Origin: JAIVGV01 sp045807785
Lineage (GTDB): Bacteria; Acidobacteriota; Blastocatellia; Pyrinomonadales; Pyrinomonadaceae
DNA length: 17,669 bases
Direction: 5' to 3'
Assembly: GCA_045807785.1 (NCBI GenBank)
Contig: JBJMGS010000091.1
Coordinates: 1-17,669, forward strand
The position numbers and the translations under genes were made by a program. How positions within the stretch are numbered: position 1 is the stretch's first letter; every line of letters starts with the position of its first letter. The notes beneath the pieces are model-generated. The model was given only the letters and a program-made list of their open reading frames with translations, did no database searches and was not told the origin of the DNA. Below, piece after piece: positions 7,781-16,564 of the stretch.

Positions 7781-7796
7781 TGGCACGTGCGTTGAT
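7781..7796 (+). promoter_or_regulatory. Near-consensus sigma54 (-24/-12) promoter
   Basis: TGGCACG (7781-7787), four bases, then TTGAT (7792-7796) matches the sigma54 consensus TGGCACG-N4-TTGC(A/T) at 11 of 12 fixed positions with exact spacing. The one mismatch is A for the conserved C of the -12 GC pair, which would be expected to weaken it. Transcription would start near 7807, leaving a leader of about 95 bases before the ATG at 7903. Its position directly after a sigma54 activator gene strengthens the call. Confidence 0.55.
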
Positions 7797-7885
7797 GAAG
7801 CCGCGGCAAGGAAAGAACGGTCAATAGCTTCTTGCCTTGACGCGCCGCGTCTCGCCGCCGCGCGTGAGAAACCTTCGTCGAACCC

Positions 7886-7892
7886 GGAAGGA
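7886..7892 (+). promoter_or_regulatory. Ribosome binding site deciding the start at 7903
   Basis: GGAAGGA ends 10 bases before the ATG at 7903. The frame stays open upstream to 7837, but this site and the signal peptide that begins at 7903 fix the start there. Confidence 0.75.
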
Positions 7893-7902
7893 AATTCCCC
7901 CA

Positions 7903-10900
7903 ATGAAAGCAGCCCCCAGAACCCTCTTCGTCTTCGCGACTCTCATCATCGCCCTCATCGGCGTTATCTCTTTCGTCAACACGCCCGCGGGCTTTGCCCA
8001 GTCCGGTAGTTGGCAGAGTCGCGCCCCGGTCTCGTCCGCGCGTTTCGCGCTCGCCGCCGCCGACGTCAACGGCACGCTCTACGCCGTCGGCGGCACGCCC
8101 GGCGGCTGCGTCCAATCACAGACGCTTGAGGCTTACGATTCGGCGACCGGCACTTGGGCGGCGCGCGCGCCGATGCCGACCGGGCGCTTCCACCCCGGCG
8201 CTGCTTCGCTCGGCGGCAAGCTCTACGTCGCCGGCGGCGGAGGCTGCGGCACGCAGTCATCAGCCGTCGAGGCTTACGATCCGGCGACGGACAGTTGGGC
8301 TTCCCGCGCGTCCCTGCCGGCACCGCGCGAGGGTTTGAGTGTCGCCGCGGCGGGGGGCAAGCTCTACGCGATGGGCGGGCACTCGCCCGCGGGCAACCTC
8401 CACGCGGACGTGTGGGAGTACGACGCGGCGGTTAACAGTTGGACGGCGAAAGCGCAGATGCCCGTGGCGCTCCTCGTCTTCGGCGCCGGCGTGGTGGACG
8501 GACGCATCTACGTCGTCGGCGGGCAGGACAGCGCCGGAGTCACCAACGCCACGACGTATGTCTTCGACCCGGCGGCAAACTCGTGGTCAACGCGAGCGCC
8601 GATGCCGACGCCGCGCTCCTACCTCGGCGCGGCAGCCCTTAACGGCAAGCTCTACGCCTTCGGCGGCAACGGCTCCGGGGGCGTCACCTCTATCGTCGAA
8701 GCCTACGACCCGGCGACCGACACCTGGTCGCCCGCGCCCTCGCTGCTCGCGCCGCGCAGCGAGTTCGGTTCAGCTGCTTCGGGCGGCAAGCTCTACGCCG
8801 TCGCCGGATTCAACGGGAGCACAAGCTTTGCGAGCGTCGAGTCGTTCGAGCCGCCCGCTGAGTGTGCGGGCCCGCTCGCCTGGAGCGCGAAGTCGCCGAT
8901 GCCCACGGCGCGTGCGAGTCTCGCCGTCGGCGTCCTCGGCGGTCAGCTCTATGCCGTCGGCGGCAGTGTCACCAGCAACGGCAGCAACAACGTCGCAACG
9001 GTCGAGGCTTACGATCCGGCGTTGAACTCTTGGGGCGCGAAGCCGCCGATGATCCACCCGCGCGATCAGTTGGCGTTGGGCGTCGTCGGCGGCAGGCTCT
9101 ACGCGGCGGGCGGCTGGGACGGCTCGCTCGACCACAACACGCTGGAGGTTTACGACCCCGTCGCCAACGGTTGGACGGTGTTGGCACCGATGCCGACGGC
9201 GCGGCGCGCGGCTGCGGCGGGGGTGGTCAACGGCAAGCTCTACGTGGTCGGCGGAGGCGCCGCCGGCTTCGGCACTTTCAACAGGGTTGAGGAGTACAAC
9301 CCTGCGACGAACACTTGGGCGACGCGCGCCCCGATGCCGACGGTGCGCGGTGCCCTCGCCGTCGCCGTGGTCAACAACATCCTCTACGCCATCGGAGGGC
9401 ACGGCGCCAGCGGCATCCCGCTCAACAAGGTCGAAGCCTACGACCCGGCGACCGACACGTGGACGACGAAGACATCTATGCCGACGGCGCGCAACTACCT
9501 CGGCGCCGAGGCTTTGAATGATCTCATCTACGCCGTCGGCGGCCACGACGCCAACGACAACTATCACCTCAACACCGTCGAGGTTTACGACCCTGCGACG
9601 AACACCTGGACGACCGCGCCGTCGCTGCCGACCGGACGCTTCGCACTCGCCGCGGCGGCATCGGGCGACACGCTCTACACCGTCGGCGGCTCGGACTACA
9701 ATCCGAGCACCGGCATACAGACCTTCTACCCGACGGTCGAAGCCCTCGCACCGACGTGCGCGACGCCGACACCGACGCCAACTCCGACATCGACGCCGAC
9801 ATCGACGCCGACCGCAACACCGACGTCCACCCCGACGCCCGTGCCCACCCCGACGCCCACGCCTTTCTTGATCACCCCGAAGGGGAACGGCAGGCTCGCC
9901 TTCACGGCTGATCCGGGCGACGGGACGAGCCAGATTTTCGTCACCAACGCGGACGGCGGCAACCCGGCGCAGCTCACGAACTCGCTCGACCCGAATAACC
10001 CGGCGGAGAACTTCGACCCCGCCTTCTCGCCCGACGGCACGCGGATCGCCTTCACGAGCAACCGCGACGGCAACGCGGAGATTTACGTCATGAACGCCGA
10101 CGGGAGCAATCAGGTGAGGCTCACCAGCGTCGCGCGCGCCGACCGCACGCCCGCCTGGTCGCCGGACGGCTCGAAGATCGCTTTCCTCAGCAGGCGTGAC
10201 GCCACGGTCAACCCACAGACGGGTACGATCAACTTCCAGATTTACGTGATGAACGCCGACGGCAGCAACCAGACGAGGCTGACGAACGATTCGGCGGGCG
10301 ACGGTCACCCCGCCTTCTCGCCCGACGGGACGCGGATCGCCTTCACGAGCAGGCGCGACGGCGGGCGCACCCACATCTACCTGATGAACCCGGACGGTAC
10401 GGGCCAGACGCAATTGCTTCCGAACCCTGAGACGACGCTTGAAGAGGCTCAACCCTCTTGGTCGCCCAACGGCACGCGACTTCTTTTCACCGGCGGTGAT
10501 CTGGACGACGGGACTGGCAACATCGCGTCGAGCAAAATCTACTCGATGCGCGCCGACGGAAGCGATGCCGTGCAACTGACGACGAGTCCTGACGCGGCGG
10601 TCGATCTCTCTGCCACCTACTCCCCGAACGGCGCGCGCATCGCGTTCCTCAGATGCCCTGATGCCGCGGCGACCGTCTGCTCGGTCGTGACCGCCGACTC
10701 CGGCGGCGGCTCCGTGTCGCCGCCCGTCCACGTCTCCTGGGAGAGTCGTGCCGTCTCTTGGCAGCCGGTCGCAGACACGACACCGCCGACAACCAACGCC
10801 AACCTGAACGGGAATGTCGGCAGCAACGGCTGGTACACGAGCAGCGTGGCGGTCGCGCTCAGCGCCGCAGACAACAGCAATGGTACGGGCGTCAAGCGGA

Positions 10901-13113
10901 TCAGCTACAGCGCCTCCGGTGCGCAGACCATCGCGCCGACCACGGCAAGCGGCTCGTCCGTCAACCTGACGATCACCGCCGAGGGTGAGACGACTCTCAC
11001 CTACTTCGCGACCGACAACGCGGGCAACGTGGAGGCGGCACACACGCTCGCGCTCAAGATCGATAAGACGCCGCCCTTCATCACCACGCCGCCGCCCGTC
11101 CAGGCTGAGGCGACGAGTCCCGCGGGCGCCGCCGTGACCTACAACGTCGCCGCGATGGACAACTCCGGCTTGTCCCCGGCGGTGAGTTGCACTCCTCCTT
11201 CGGGGAGCACCTTCCCGCTGGGGACGACGGACGTGGCTTGCACGGCGACGGACGGCGCGGGGAACAACTCAAGCGTAAGTCTCCAAGTTCACGTCATGGA
11301 CACCACCGCGCCGTCACTCACCGTCCCCGACGACATCAACGCCGAGGCGACATCACTAACGGGCGCGGCGGTCACTTACAACGTGCTCGCGACGGACATT
11401 GCAGACGCGCACCCCGCCGTCAGTTGCGATCACCCTTCGGGGAGCACCTTTGCCGTCGGCTCGACGCCGGTGGCTTGCGCCGCGACCGACAGTAGCGGCA
11501 ACACCACGGCGCGCGGCTTTACGGTGCATGTGCTGGACACCACCGCGCCGGCTCTCAGCTTCCTCAGCCCGACGAGTGAGAGCCTTATCTCTTCGTCGCC
11601 GGCGACGGTTGATGTTCAAGCCAACGACGCGATCGGCGTCCCGTCGGTCAGCATTAACGGTGTCGCCGCGTCGCTCATCTCCGGCACGCCGCAGTCAGGC
11701 ACTTGGCGAGCCTCCGTGCCCGTCAGCCTGCCCGTCGCGGCGGGCGGCGCGCTCAACTTCAATGTGACCGCGACCGACGTGGGGGGAAACCTTGCGACCG
11801 CCACGGTGATCGTTGATAACGACGGCATCGCGGCTGGAATAGACAAGGACAGGGCAACCGCCGCCGCCCAGGGAGCGGCTTTCTCAAGCGACTTCAACGA
11901 CCGCGGCACGCCCGGTACGACTGTCGCCACTTCGGGGACGATCGTGGATCGCGGCGGTTGGTCGGTGAAGATGTCCGACCTCGGCGCGCCTCTGGGCGTG
12001 CAGGCGAGCGTCGAGGGCGCGGGCAGTAGCACGGCCAAGATTTCGCCGTGCTCCGACTCTCCACACAACTACAAAGAGGTGTGGCTCGACAGCGCGGGCG
12101 AGACGGCGAACATGACGTGCGGCAGCACGGGGACGCTCACGCTGACCGCCGTCCGCGCGAACCCCAGCATCGAGTTGCTGGAGAAGGTGAGCCCCGATCC
12201 TTTCAGCTTCATCTTCCTGCCGCTCTGGGTTCGGGTCTCCCTGCAGAACCACGTGACCCCTCTGGGCACGGGGCAGACGACCGTCAGTTTGGGAAGCCCC
12301 GTCACGGCGAGTCCCGATAACACCGAGCCGGTGCTCGTCGAGTTGCTCGACGAGAATCAAGTCTCGTTCGGCTCCTTCCTGCTCGACCCCGGCGCGTCCG
12401 TCGACGTGAGTTTCAAGAGGGACGCGCTCGACTCCGACATCAGCGTCGTCGCGCACGTGCTCTCCGGCACGGTCACCATCAACGTCACGGGCCAGACCGC
12501 CACCCTCGGCGCGGGACAGACCGGCACGCTCACGCGCGACACCACGCCGCCGGAGATCACGATCGGCGCGTCGGCCAATTCGACCTACCTGCTCGGACAG
12601 GCGGTCGCGGCCAGCTACACCTGCGCGGACGCGGGCTCGGGCGTCGCTACTTGCTCCGGCACGGTCGCAAACGGCGCAAGCGTGGACACTTCCTCGGTGG
12701 GCACGCACGTCTTCAACGTGACGGCGACCGACCGTGCGGGCAACACTTCCACCCGCTCGGTCAACTACACGGTCTCGTACAATGTCTGCCTGCTCTACGA
12801 TTCGGCGAAGGCGTACAAAGGCGGGAGCACCGCGCCCGTCAAACTGCAACTCTGCGACGCTGCCGGGCACAACGTCTCCGCGCCGGGCGTCGTCGTGCAC
12901 GCCGTCGGCGTGACGCGGCTGTCAGACAGCACTTCGCTCGAAGTCATTGATGCCGGGAACGCGAACCCGGACTTCGATTTCCGCTACGACCCTAGCCTCG
13001 GCGGGTACATCTTCCACCTGAGGACGAGCGGCTACGGCGCGGGCACTTACGCCCTGAACTTCGTCGCGGGGAATGACCCCACAGTCCACGCGGCGCAGTT
13101 CAAGATCAAGTGA
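7903..13113 (+). CDS. Large exported multi-propeller protein: kelch x12, Thr-Pro linker, PD40 propeller, Ig/HYR domains, PxKF-like C-terminus
   Basis: This 1736-aa secreted protein has a Sec signal peptide (hydrophobic residues 8-25, probable cleavage after Ala32 in GFA|QS). Residues about 36-617 hold 12 kelch units with motifs such as GKLYAVGG, VEAYDPATDTW and APMPTPR. A Pro-rich break near 320 splits them 6+6, consistent with two six-bladed propellers. A 34-residue Thr-Pro linker (621-654) follows. Next come about six PD40/TolB-type units (about 656-955; YVMNADGSNQ, AFSPDGTRIAFTS). Then come an Ig-like domain (about 960-1056), two HYR-type domains (about 1057-1215), another Ig-like part, a stretch I do not recognise (about 1305-1545), a last Ig-like domain and a C-terminal domain with YKGGSTAPVKLQL like PxKF proteins. 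No LPXTG, PEP-CTERM or clear type 9 signal is seen. No catalytic residues are recognised; a binding, adhesive or surface role is likely. A sigma54-type promoter precedes it. Confidence 0.9.
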   Translation: MKAAPRTLFVFATLIIALIGVISFVNTPAGFAQSGSWQSRAPVSSARFALAAADVNGTLYAVGGTPGGCVQSQTLEAYDSATGTWAARAPMPTGRFHPGAASLGGKLYVAGGGGCGTQSSAVEAYDPATDSWASRASLPAPREGLSVAAAGGKLYAMGGHSPAGNLHADVWEYDAAVNSWTAKAQMPVALLVFGAGVVDGRIYVVGGQDSAGVTNATTYVFDPAANSWSTRAPMPTPRSYLGAAALNGKLYAFGGNGSGGVTSIVEAYDPATDTWSPAPSLLAPRSEFGSAASGGKLYAVAGFNGSTSFASVESFEPPAECAGPLAWSAKSPMPTARASLAVGVLGGQLYAVGGSVTSNGSNNVATVEAYDPALNSWGAKPPMIHPRDQLALGVVGGRLYAAGGWDGSLDHNTLEVYDPVANGWTVLAPMPTARRAAAAGVVNGKLYVVGGGAAGFGTFNRVEEYNPATNTWATRAPMPTVRGALAVAVVNNILYAIGGHGASGIPLNKVEAYDPATDTWTTKTSMPTARNYLGAEALNDLIYAVGGHDANDNYHLNTVEVYDPATNTWTTAPSLPTGRFALAAAASGDTLYTVGGSDYNPSTGIQTFYPTVEALAPTCATPTPTPTPTSTPTSTPTATPTSTPTPVPTPTPTPFLITPKGNGRLAFTADPGDGTSQIFVTNADGGNPAQLTNSLDPNNPAENFDPAFSPDGTRIAFTSNRDGNAEIYVMNADGSNQVRLTSVARADRTPAWSPDGSKIAFLSRRDATVNPQTGTINFQIYVMNADGSNQTRLTNDSAGDGHPAFSPDGTRIAFTSRRDGGRTHIYLMNPDGTGQTQLLPNPETTLEEAQPSWSPNGTRLLFTGGDLDDGTGNIASSKIYSMRADGSDAVQLTTSPDAAVDLSATYSPNGARIAFLRCPDAAATVCSVVTADSGGGSVSPPVHVSWESRAVSWQPVADTTPPTTNANLNGNVGSNGWYTSSVAVALSAADNSNGTGVKRISYSASGAQTIAPTTASGSSVNLTITAEGETTLTYFATDNAGNVEAAHTLALKIDKTPPFITTPPPVQAEATSPAGAAVTYNVAAMDNSGLSPAVSCTPPSGSTFPLGTTDVACTATDGAGNNSSVSLQVHVMDTTAPSLTVPDDINAEATSLTGAAVTYNVLATDIADAHPAVSCDHPSGSTFAVGSTPVACAATDSSGNTTARGFTVHVLDTTAPALSFLSPTSESLISSSPATVDVQANDAIGVPSVSINGVAASLISGTPQSGTWRASVPVSLPVAAGGALNFNVTATDVGGNLATATVIVDNDGIAAGIDKDRATAAAQGAAFSSDFNDRGTPGTTVATSGTIVDRGGWSVKMSDLGAPLGVQASVEGAGSSTAKISPCSDSPHNYKEVWLDSAGETANMTCGSTGTLTLTAVRANPSIELLEKVSPDPFSFIFLPLWVRVSLQNHVTPLGTGQTTVSLGSPVTASPDNTEPVLVELLDENQVSFGSFLLDPGASVDVSFKRDALDSDISVVAHVLSGTVTINVTGQTATLGAGQTGTLTRDTTPPEITIGASANSTYLLGQAVAASYTCADAGSGVATCSGTVANGASVDTSSVGTHVFNVTATDRAGNTSTRSVNYTVSYNVCLLYDSAKAYKGGSTAPVKLQLCDAAGHNVSAPGVVVHAVGVTRLSDSTSLEVIDAGNANPDFDFRYDPSLGGYIFHLRTSGYGAGTYALNFVAGNDPTVHAAQFKIK
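8041..9756 (+). repeat. Kelch repeat array, 12 units
   Basis: Twelve units of about 46-52 residues are countable, each with (N/G)GKLYAVGG, then V(E)AYDPATxTW, then PMPTxR. Units 6 and 7 are separated by a Pro/Cys-containing segment around 8850-8880 (PPAECAGPLAW), dividing the array into 6+6. Codons for the AYDPAT segment are strongly conserved between units, as expected for duplication within the gene. Confidence 0.88.
9763..9864 (+). repeat. Thr-Pro dipeptide repeat (low-complexity linker)
   Basis: Seventeen two-residue units, mainly Thr-Pro with Ser, Ala or Val variants, are encoded by ACG/ACA/ACC-CCG type codons. They separate the kelch array from the PD40 propeller. Such stretches are typical extended, flexible linkers in exported bacterial proteins. 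The near-repetitive DNA could change length by slippage. Confidence 0.9.
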
Positions 13114-13147
13114 AGCGCGCGGGCGCGCGCCGAAGAAACTGAGGGGC

Positions 13148-13189
13148 AAAAAACGAAGGGCTCCGGCGATTCATGCCGGAGCCCTTCGT
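13148..13189 (-). terminator. Strong intrinsic terminator for the minus-strand small gene
   Basis: A 15-bp perfect stem (13153-13167 with 13175-13189; outer half ACGAAGGGCTCCGGC) closes a seven-base loop, GATTCAT. Read on the minus strand it is followed directly by a run of six T (13153-13148). It lies 34 bases after the stop of the small gene at 13223-13501. On the plus strand it has no T-tract, so its role in ending the 7903-13113 transcript is less certain. Confidence 0.9.
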
Positions 13190-13222
13190 CGTCCAATCTC
13201 TATGCTCTTGATCCGCCGTCCT

Positions 13223-13501
13223 TCAATCAGTCTCGTCGAAGCGAATCTTCATGCTGCGCAGGGTGCGCCGATCCTCTTCGGTGAGTTCGAGCGCGGCGTC
13301 TGTGCCGCCCGCGCCGTCCGTGTCCTCACCCTCGTCGCGCTCGCGTAGGCCGATCTCCAGCTTTAAGACCAGCTCCACGTCGTAGCCTGCCTCGCGCAGG
13401 TTCTGGATGGCGTCGGCGACCTCGGTCGAGCGCTCGACCGCGCGGTTGATCGCGTCGCCGAGTCCCTGCACGAGTTCTTTCGCGTCTTCGTTGATGTCCA
13501 A
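13223..13501 (-). CDS. Small acidic hypothetical protein, 92 aa
   Basis: I do not recognise this protein. It is 92 aa, soluble and acidic, with no membrane segment or signal peptide. The N-terminal half (about 1-53, beginning MDINEDAKELVQGLGDAIN) looks helical and amphipathic. A Gly/Asp/Glu-rich turn (EDTDGAGGTDA) follows, then ALELTEEDRRTLRSMKIRF, another helix-like piece. The start is TTG at 13501-13499: between it and an in-frame TAG near 13564 there is no ATG or GTG. The only later ATG is close to the C-terminus. The ribosome site is weak. The dedicated intrinsic terminator just downstream and the isolated, convergent position support it as a real gene. Its function cannot be inferred from its neighbours. 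Confidence 0.72.
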   Translation of the reverse strand: MDINEDAKELVQGLGDAINRAVERSTEVADAIQNLREAGYDVELVLKLEIGLRERDEGEDTDGAGGTDAALELTEEDRRTLRSMKIRFDETD

Positions 13502-13639
13502 GGGGAGACCGCCTTCGCCTCTCGTTTCTGTCTTGCGCGTGCGTGATTGGCAGCGATGCTACGCGAGCGCGCCTGCGTGGTCAACCGCGCGGATCGGAGT
13601 CGCGTTGCGACGCGCGCGCGGCGTGTGCTAGCGTGGGGA

Positions 13640-13673
13640 AAAGTCTGGAGTCTAAAGTCTGGAGTCACTGACG
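13640..13673 (+). repeat. Short tandem repeat (heptamer-like AGTCTNN) upstream of the mutase gene
   Basis: AAAGTCTGGAGTC occurs at 13640-13652 and again at 13654-13666, a 14-base period. Within this, the unit AGTC(T)NN repeats about every seven bases four times. A ten-base palindrome, AGTCCGGACT, follows at 13695-13704 and uses the same AGTC core. All lie in the non-coding stretch between the divergent small gene and the mutase. Confidence 0.75.
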
Positions 13674-13720
13674 GGAAGCGCCGCGTGACTTGTGAGTCCG
13701 GACTTGAAATTCCGGGCCCG

Positions 13721-13725
13721 AAGGA
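13721..13725 (+). promoter_or_regulatory. Ribosome binding site deciding the mutase start
   Basis: AAGGA lies eight bases before the ATG at 13734. The open frame extends upstream to a GTG at 13692, but that start would place a tract with no family similarity in front and has no comparable site. Confidence 0.75.
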
Positions 13726-13733
13726 CTTTTCGC

Positions 13734-15365
<1,632 letters not shown>

Positions 15366-15412
15366 CCGTGCGCGCCTATCACTGTCGGAGTGTCATCTTC
15401 GAGAAGAGTCGA

Positions 15413-16495
15413 ATGAGGAATTTAATCTTTTTATTAAGTATGTGCCTCGCTGTCGCCTTCGGCTGCTCAAACCGGCAGGCGGGGAGTGGTAATCAGGCGC
15501 AGCCGGCGGCGGAGTACAGCGCGGCGGCGGCGTCGCCAGCCGGGGTTGCGCCAGTCGCGCCGACGCCGGACGCGAACGTGAAGGTCTATCGCGGATCGCT
15601 CGGCAGCCGCGGGCTGGAGATGAAGTTGAAGCGCGAGGGGCAGAGCGTGTCGGGCTCTTACGCCTACGACGGCATCGGGCAGGAGATCGGGCTCGAAGGG
15701 CGCGCGACGGGGAAGGAGAAGGTTGAGCTGGCGGAGAAGGACGCCGCGGGGAAGGTGACGGGCCGGTGGTCGTGCGAGGCGGCGAAAGAGGGCGAGTGGG
15801 ATCAGGACTTCAACTGCAAGTGGACGAAGCCGAACGGCACGGGCGAGCAGTTCGTCGCGCTCTACGAGCAGACACAGTCCGCGTCCGCGTGGCGCGTCGC
15901 GCCGAAGGTCATCGAGAACCGCAAGGTCGGCGCGCGCGCGTCGTACCCGCAGATCGTCGCGGGCGCGCAGCTCTCGACTGCCGCCGCACACTTCAACGGG
16001 TTGCTCGAAAAGAAGATCACGAAGCAGGTCGCGGACTTCGCCGAGGGCATGGAGGGCGAGAAGAACCTCTACTTTCATACCGACTACAACACGCTCCTGG
16101 CGACGGATGATCTCATCAGCGTCGAGCTGGCTTACGACTCTTACGCGGGCGGCGTGCACCCCGAATCTTCCTACGACGCAGTGACCTACGATCTGCGCGC
16201 CGACCGCGAAGTGAAACTCGAAGACCTCTTCAAGCCGCGCTCCGGCTACGAGAAAACCATCGCCGACTACTGCCTCAAAGAGATCAACCGGCGCGCGGCG
16301 GAGCCGGAGGAGGAGCCGCCCGTCACAGAGGAGCAGCTCGAAGAGATCGGTGGGTTCGCCGTCACGCCGCGTGGGCTGATGATCTACTACGATCTGCCGC
16401 ACGTCATCGCCGCCTTCGACCGCAACTTCGTGCCCTACACAGTCGTCAAAAACTTACTCAAGCCCGACGGCACAGCCGCCGCGCTGGCGAAGTGA
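15413..16495 (+). CDS. Predicted lipoprotein with DUF4163/DUF3298 (RsiV/PdaC-like) C-terminal region
   Basis: This 360-aa exported protein has an N-terminal hydrophobic segment (4-16) and a lipobox-like AFGC with Cys18; Phe at -2 is unusual. A low-complexity Ala/Pro/Gly stretch (about 20-55) should be a tether. Residues about 57-150 form a beta-rich domain with YRGSLGSRGLEMKLKREG, VSGSYAYDG and KVTGRWSCEA, a small sandwich I cannot name. Residues about 160-345 resemble the DUF4163-DUF3298 pair of RsiV and PdaC-type proteins: ASYPQIVAG, LAYDSYAGGVHPESSYDAVTYDL, KLEDLFKP and a final FAVTPRGLMIYYDLPHVIA. No zinc-deacetylase domain follows. RsiV uses this fold to bind lysozyme, but that role cannot be transferred here. 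The start at 15413 is chosen for the signal sequence; GAGAAGAG just upstream is a modest ribosome site. It follows the mutase by 47 bases, so read-through is possible. Confidence 0.85.
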   Translation: MRNLIFLLSMCLAVAFGCSNRQAGSGNQAQPAAEYSAAAASPAGVAPVAPTPDANVKVYRGSLGSRGLEMKLKREGQSVSGSYAYDGIGQEIGLEGRATGKEKVELAEKDAAGKVTGRWSCEAAKEGEWDQDFNCKWTKPNGTGEQFVALYEQTQSASAWRVAPKVIENRKVGARASYPQIVAGAQLSTAAAHFNGLLEKKITKQVADFAEGMEGEKNLYFHTDYNTLLATDDLISVELAYDSYAGGVHPESSYDAVTYDLRADREVKLEDLFKPRSGYEKTIADYCLKEINRRAAEPEEEPPVTEEQLEEIGGFAVTPRGLMIYYDLPHVIAAFDRNFVPYTVVKNLLKPDGTAAALAK

Positions 16496-16564
16496 CTGAC
16501 GACATTGCTGCGGCTCAAGATTGTCGGTGGGCGCGCGGCGGGTCTGTGCTAATCTCGAAAACCG

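Larger units (their letters stand above)
7562..7902. other. 341-base intergenic region between the sigma54 activator and the exported propeller protein
   Basis: No protein-coding frame looks real here. The region contains dyad symmetries at 7615-7650 (AACTTA, 24 bases, TAAGTT), 7651-7669 (AACGC, 9 bases, GCGTT) and 7673-7693 (GTGTAG, 9 bases, CTACAC). It also has a sigma54-like promoter at 7781-7796 and a good ribosome site just before 7903. A five-pair hairpin (7591-7606, ACGGC/GCCGT) after the activator gene lacks a T-tract, so no convincing terminator is seen. The gap is more AT-rich than the flanking genes, as expected for a control region. Confidence 0.7.

Noticed and set aside
8770..11043. 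Minus-strand open frame of 757 codons
   Set aside because: Antisense of the kelch/PD40 gene, whose repeats are clear on the plus strand; the Val/Gly-rich pieces are the reverse of the Thr-Pro linker.
13692..13733. Upstream GTG start for the mutase
   Set aside because: An AAGGA ribosome site eight bases before the ATG at 13734 fits better, and the added residues have no family similarity.
15467..16402. Minus-strand open frame of 311 codons opposite the lipoprotein
   Set aside because: Arg/Leu-rich shadow with no signal or domain; the plus-strand protein has a signal sequence and a recognisable C-terminal region.
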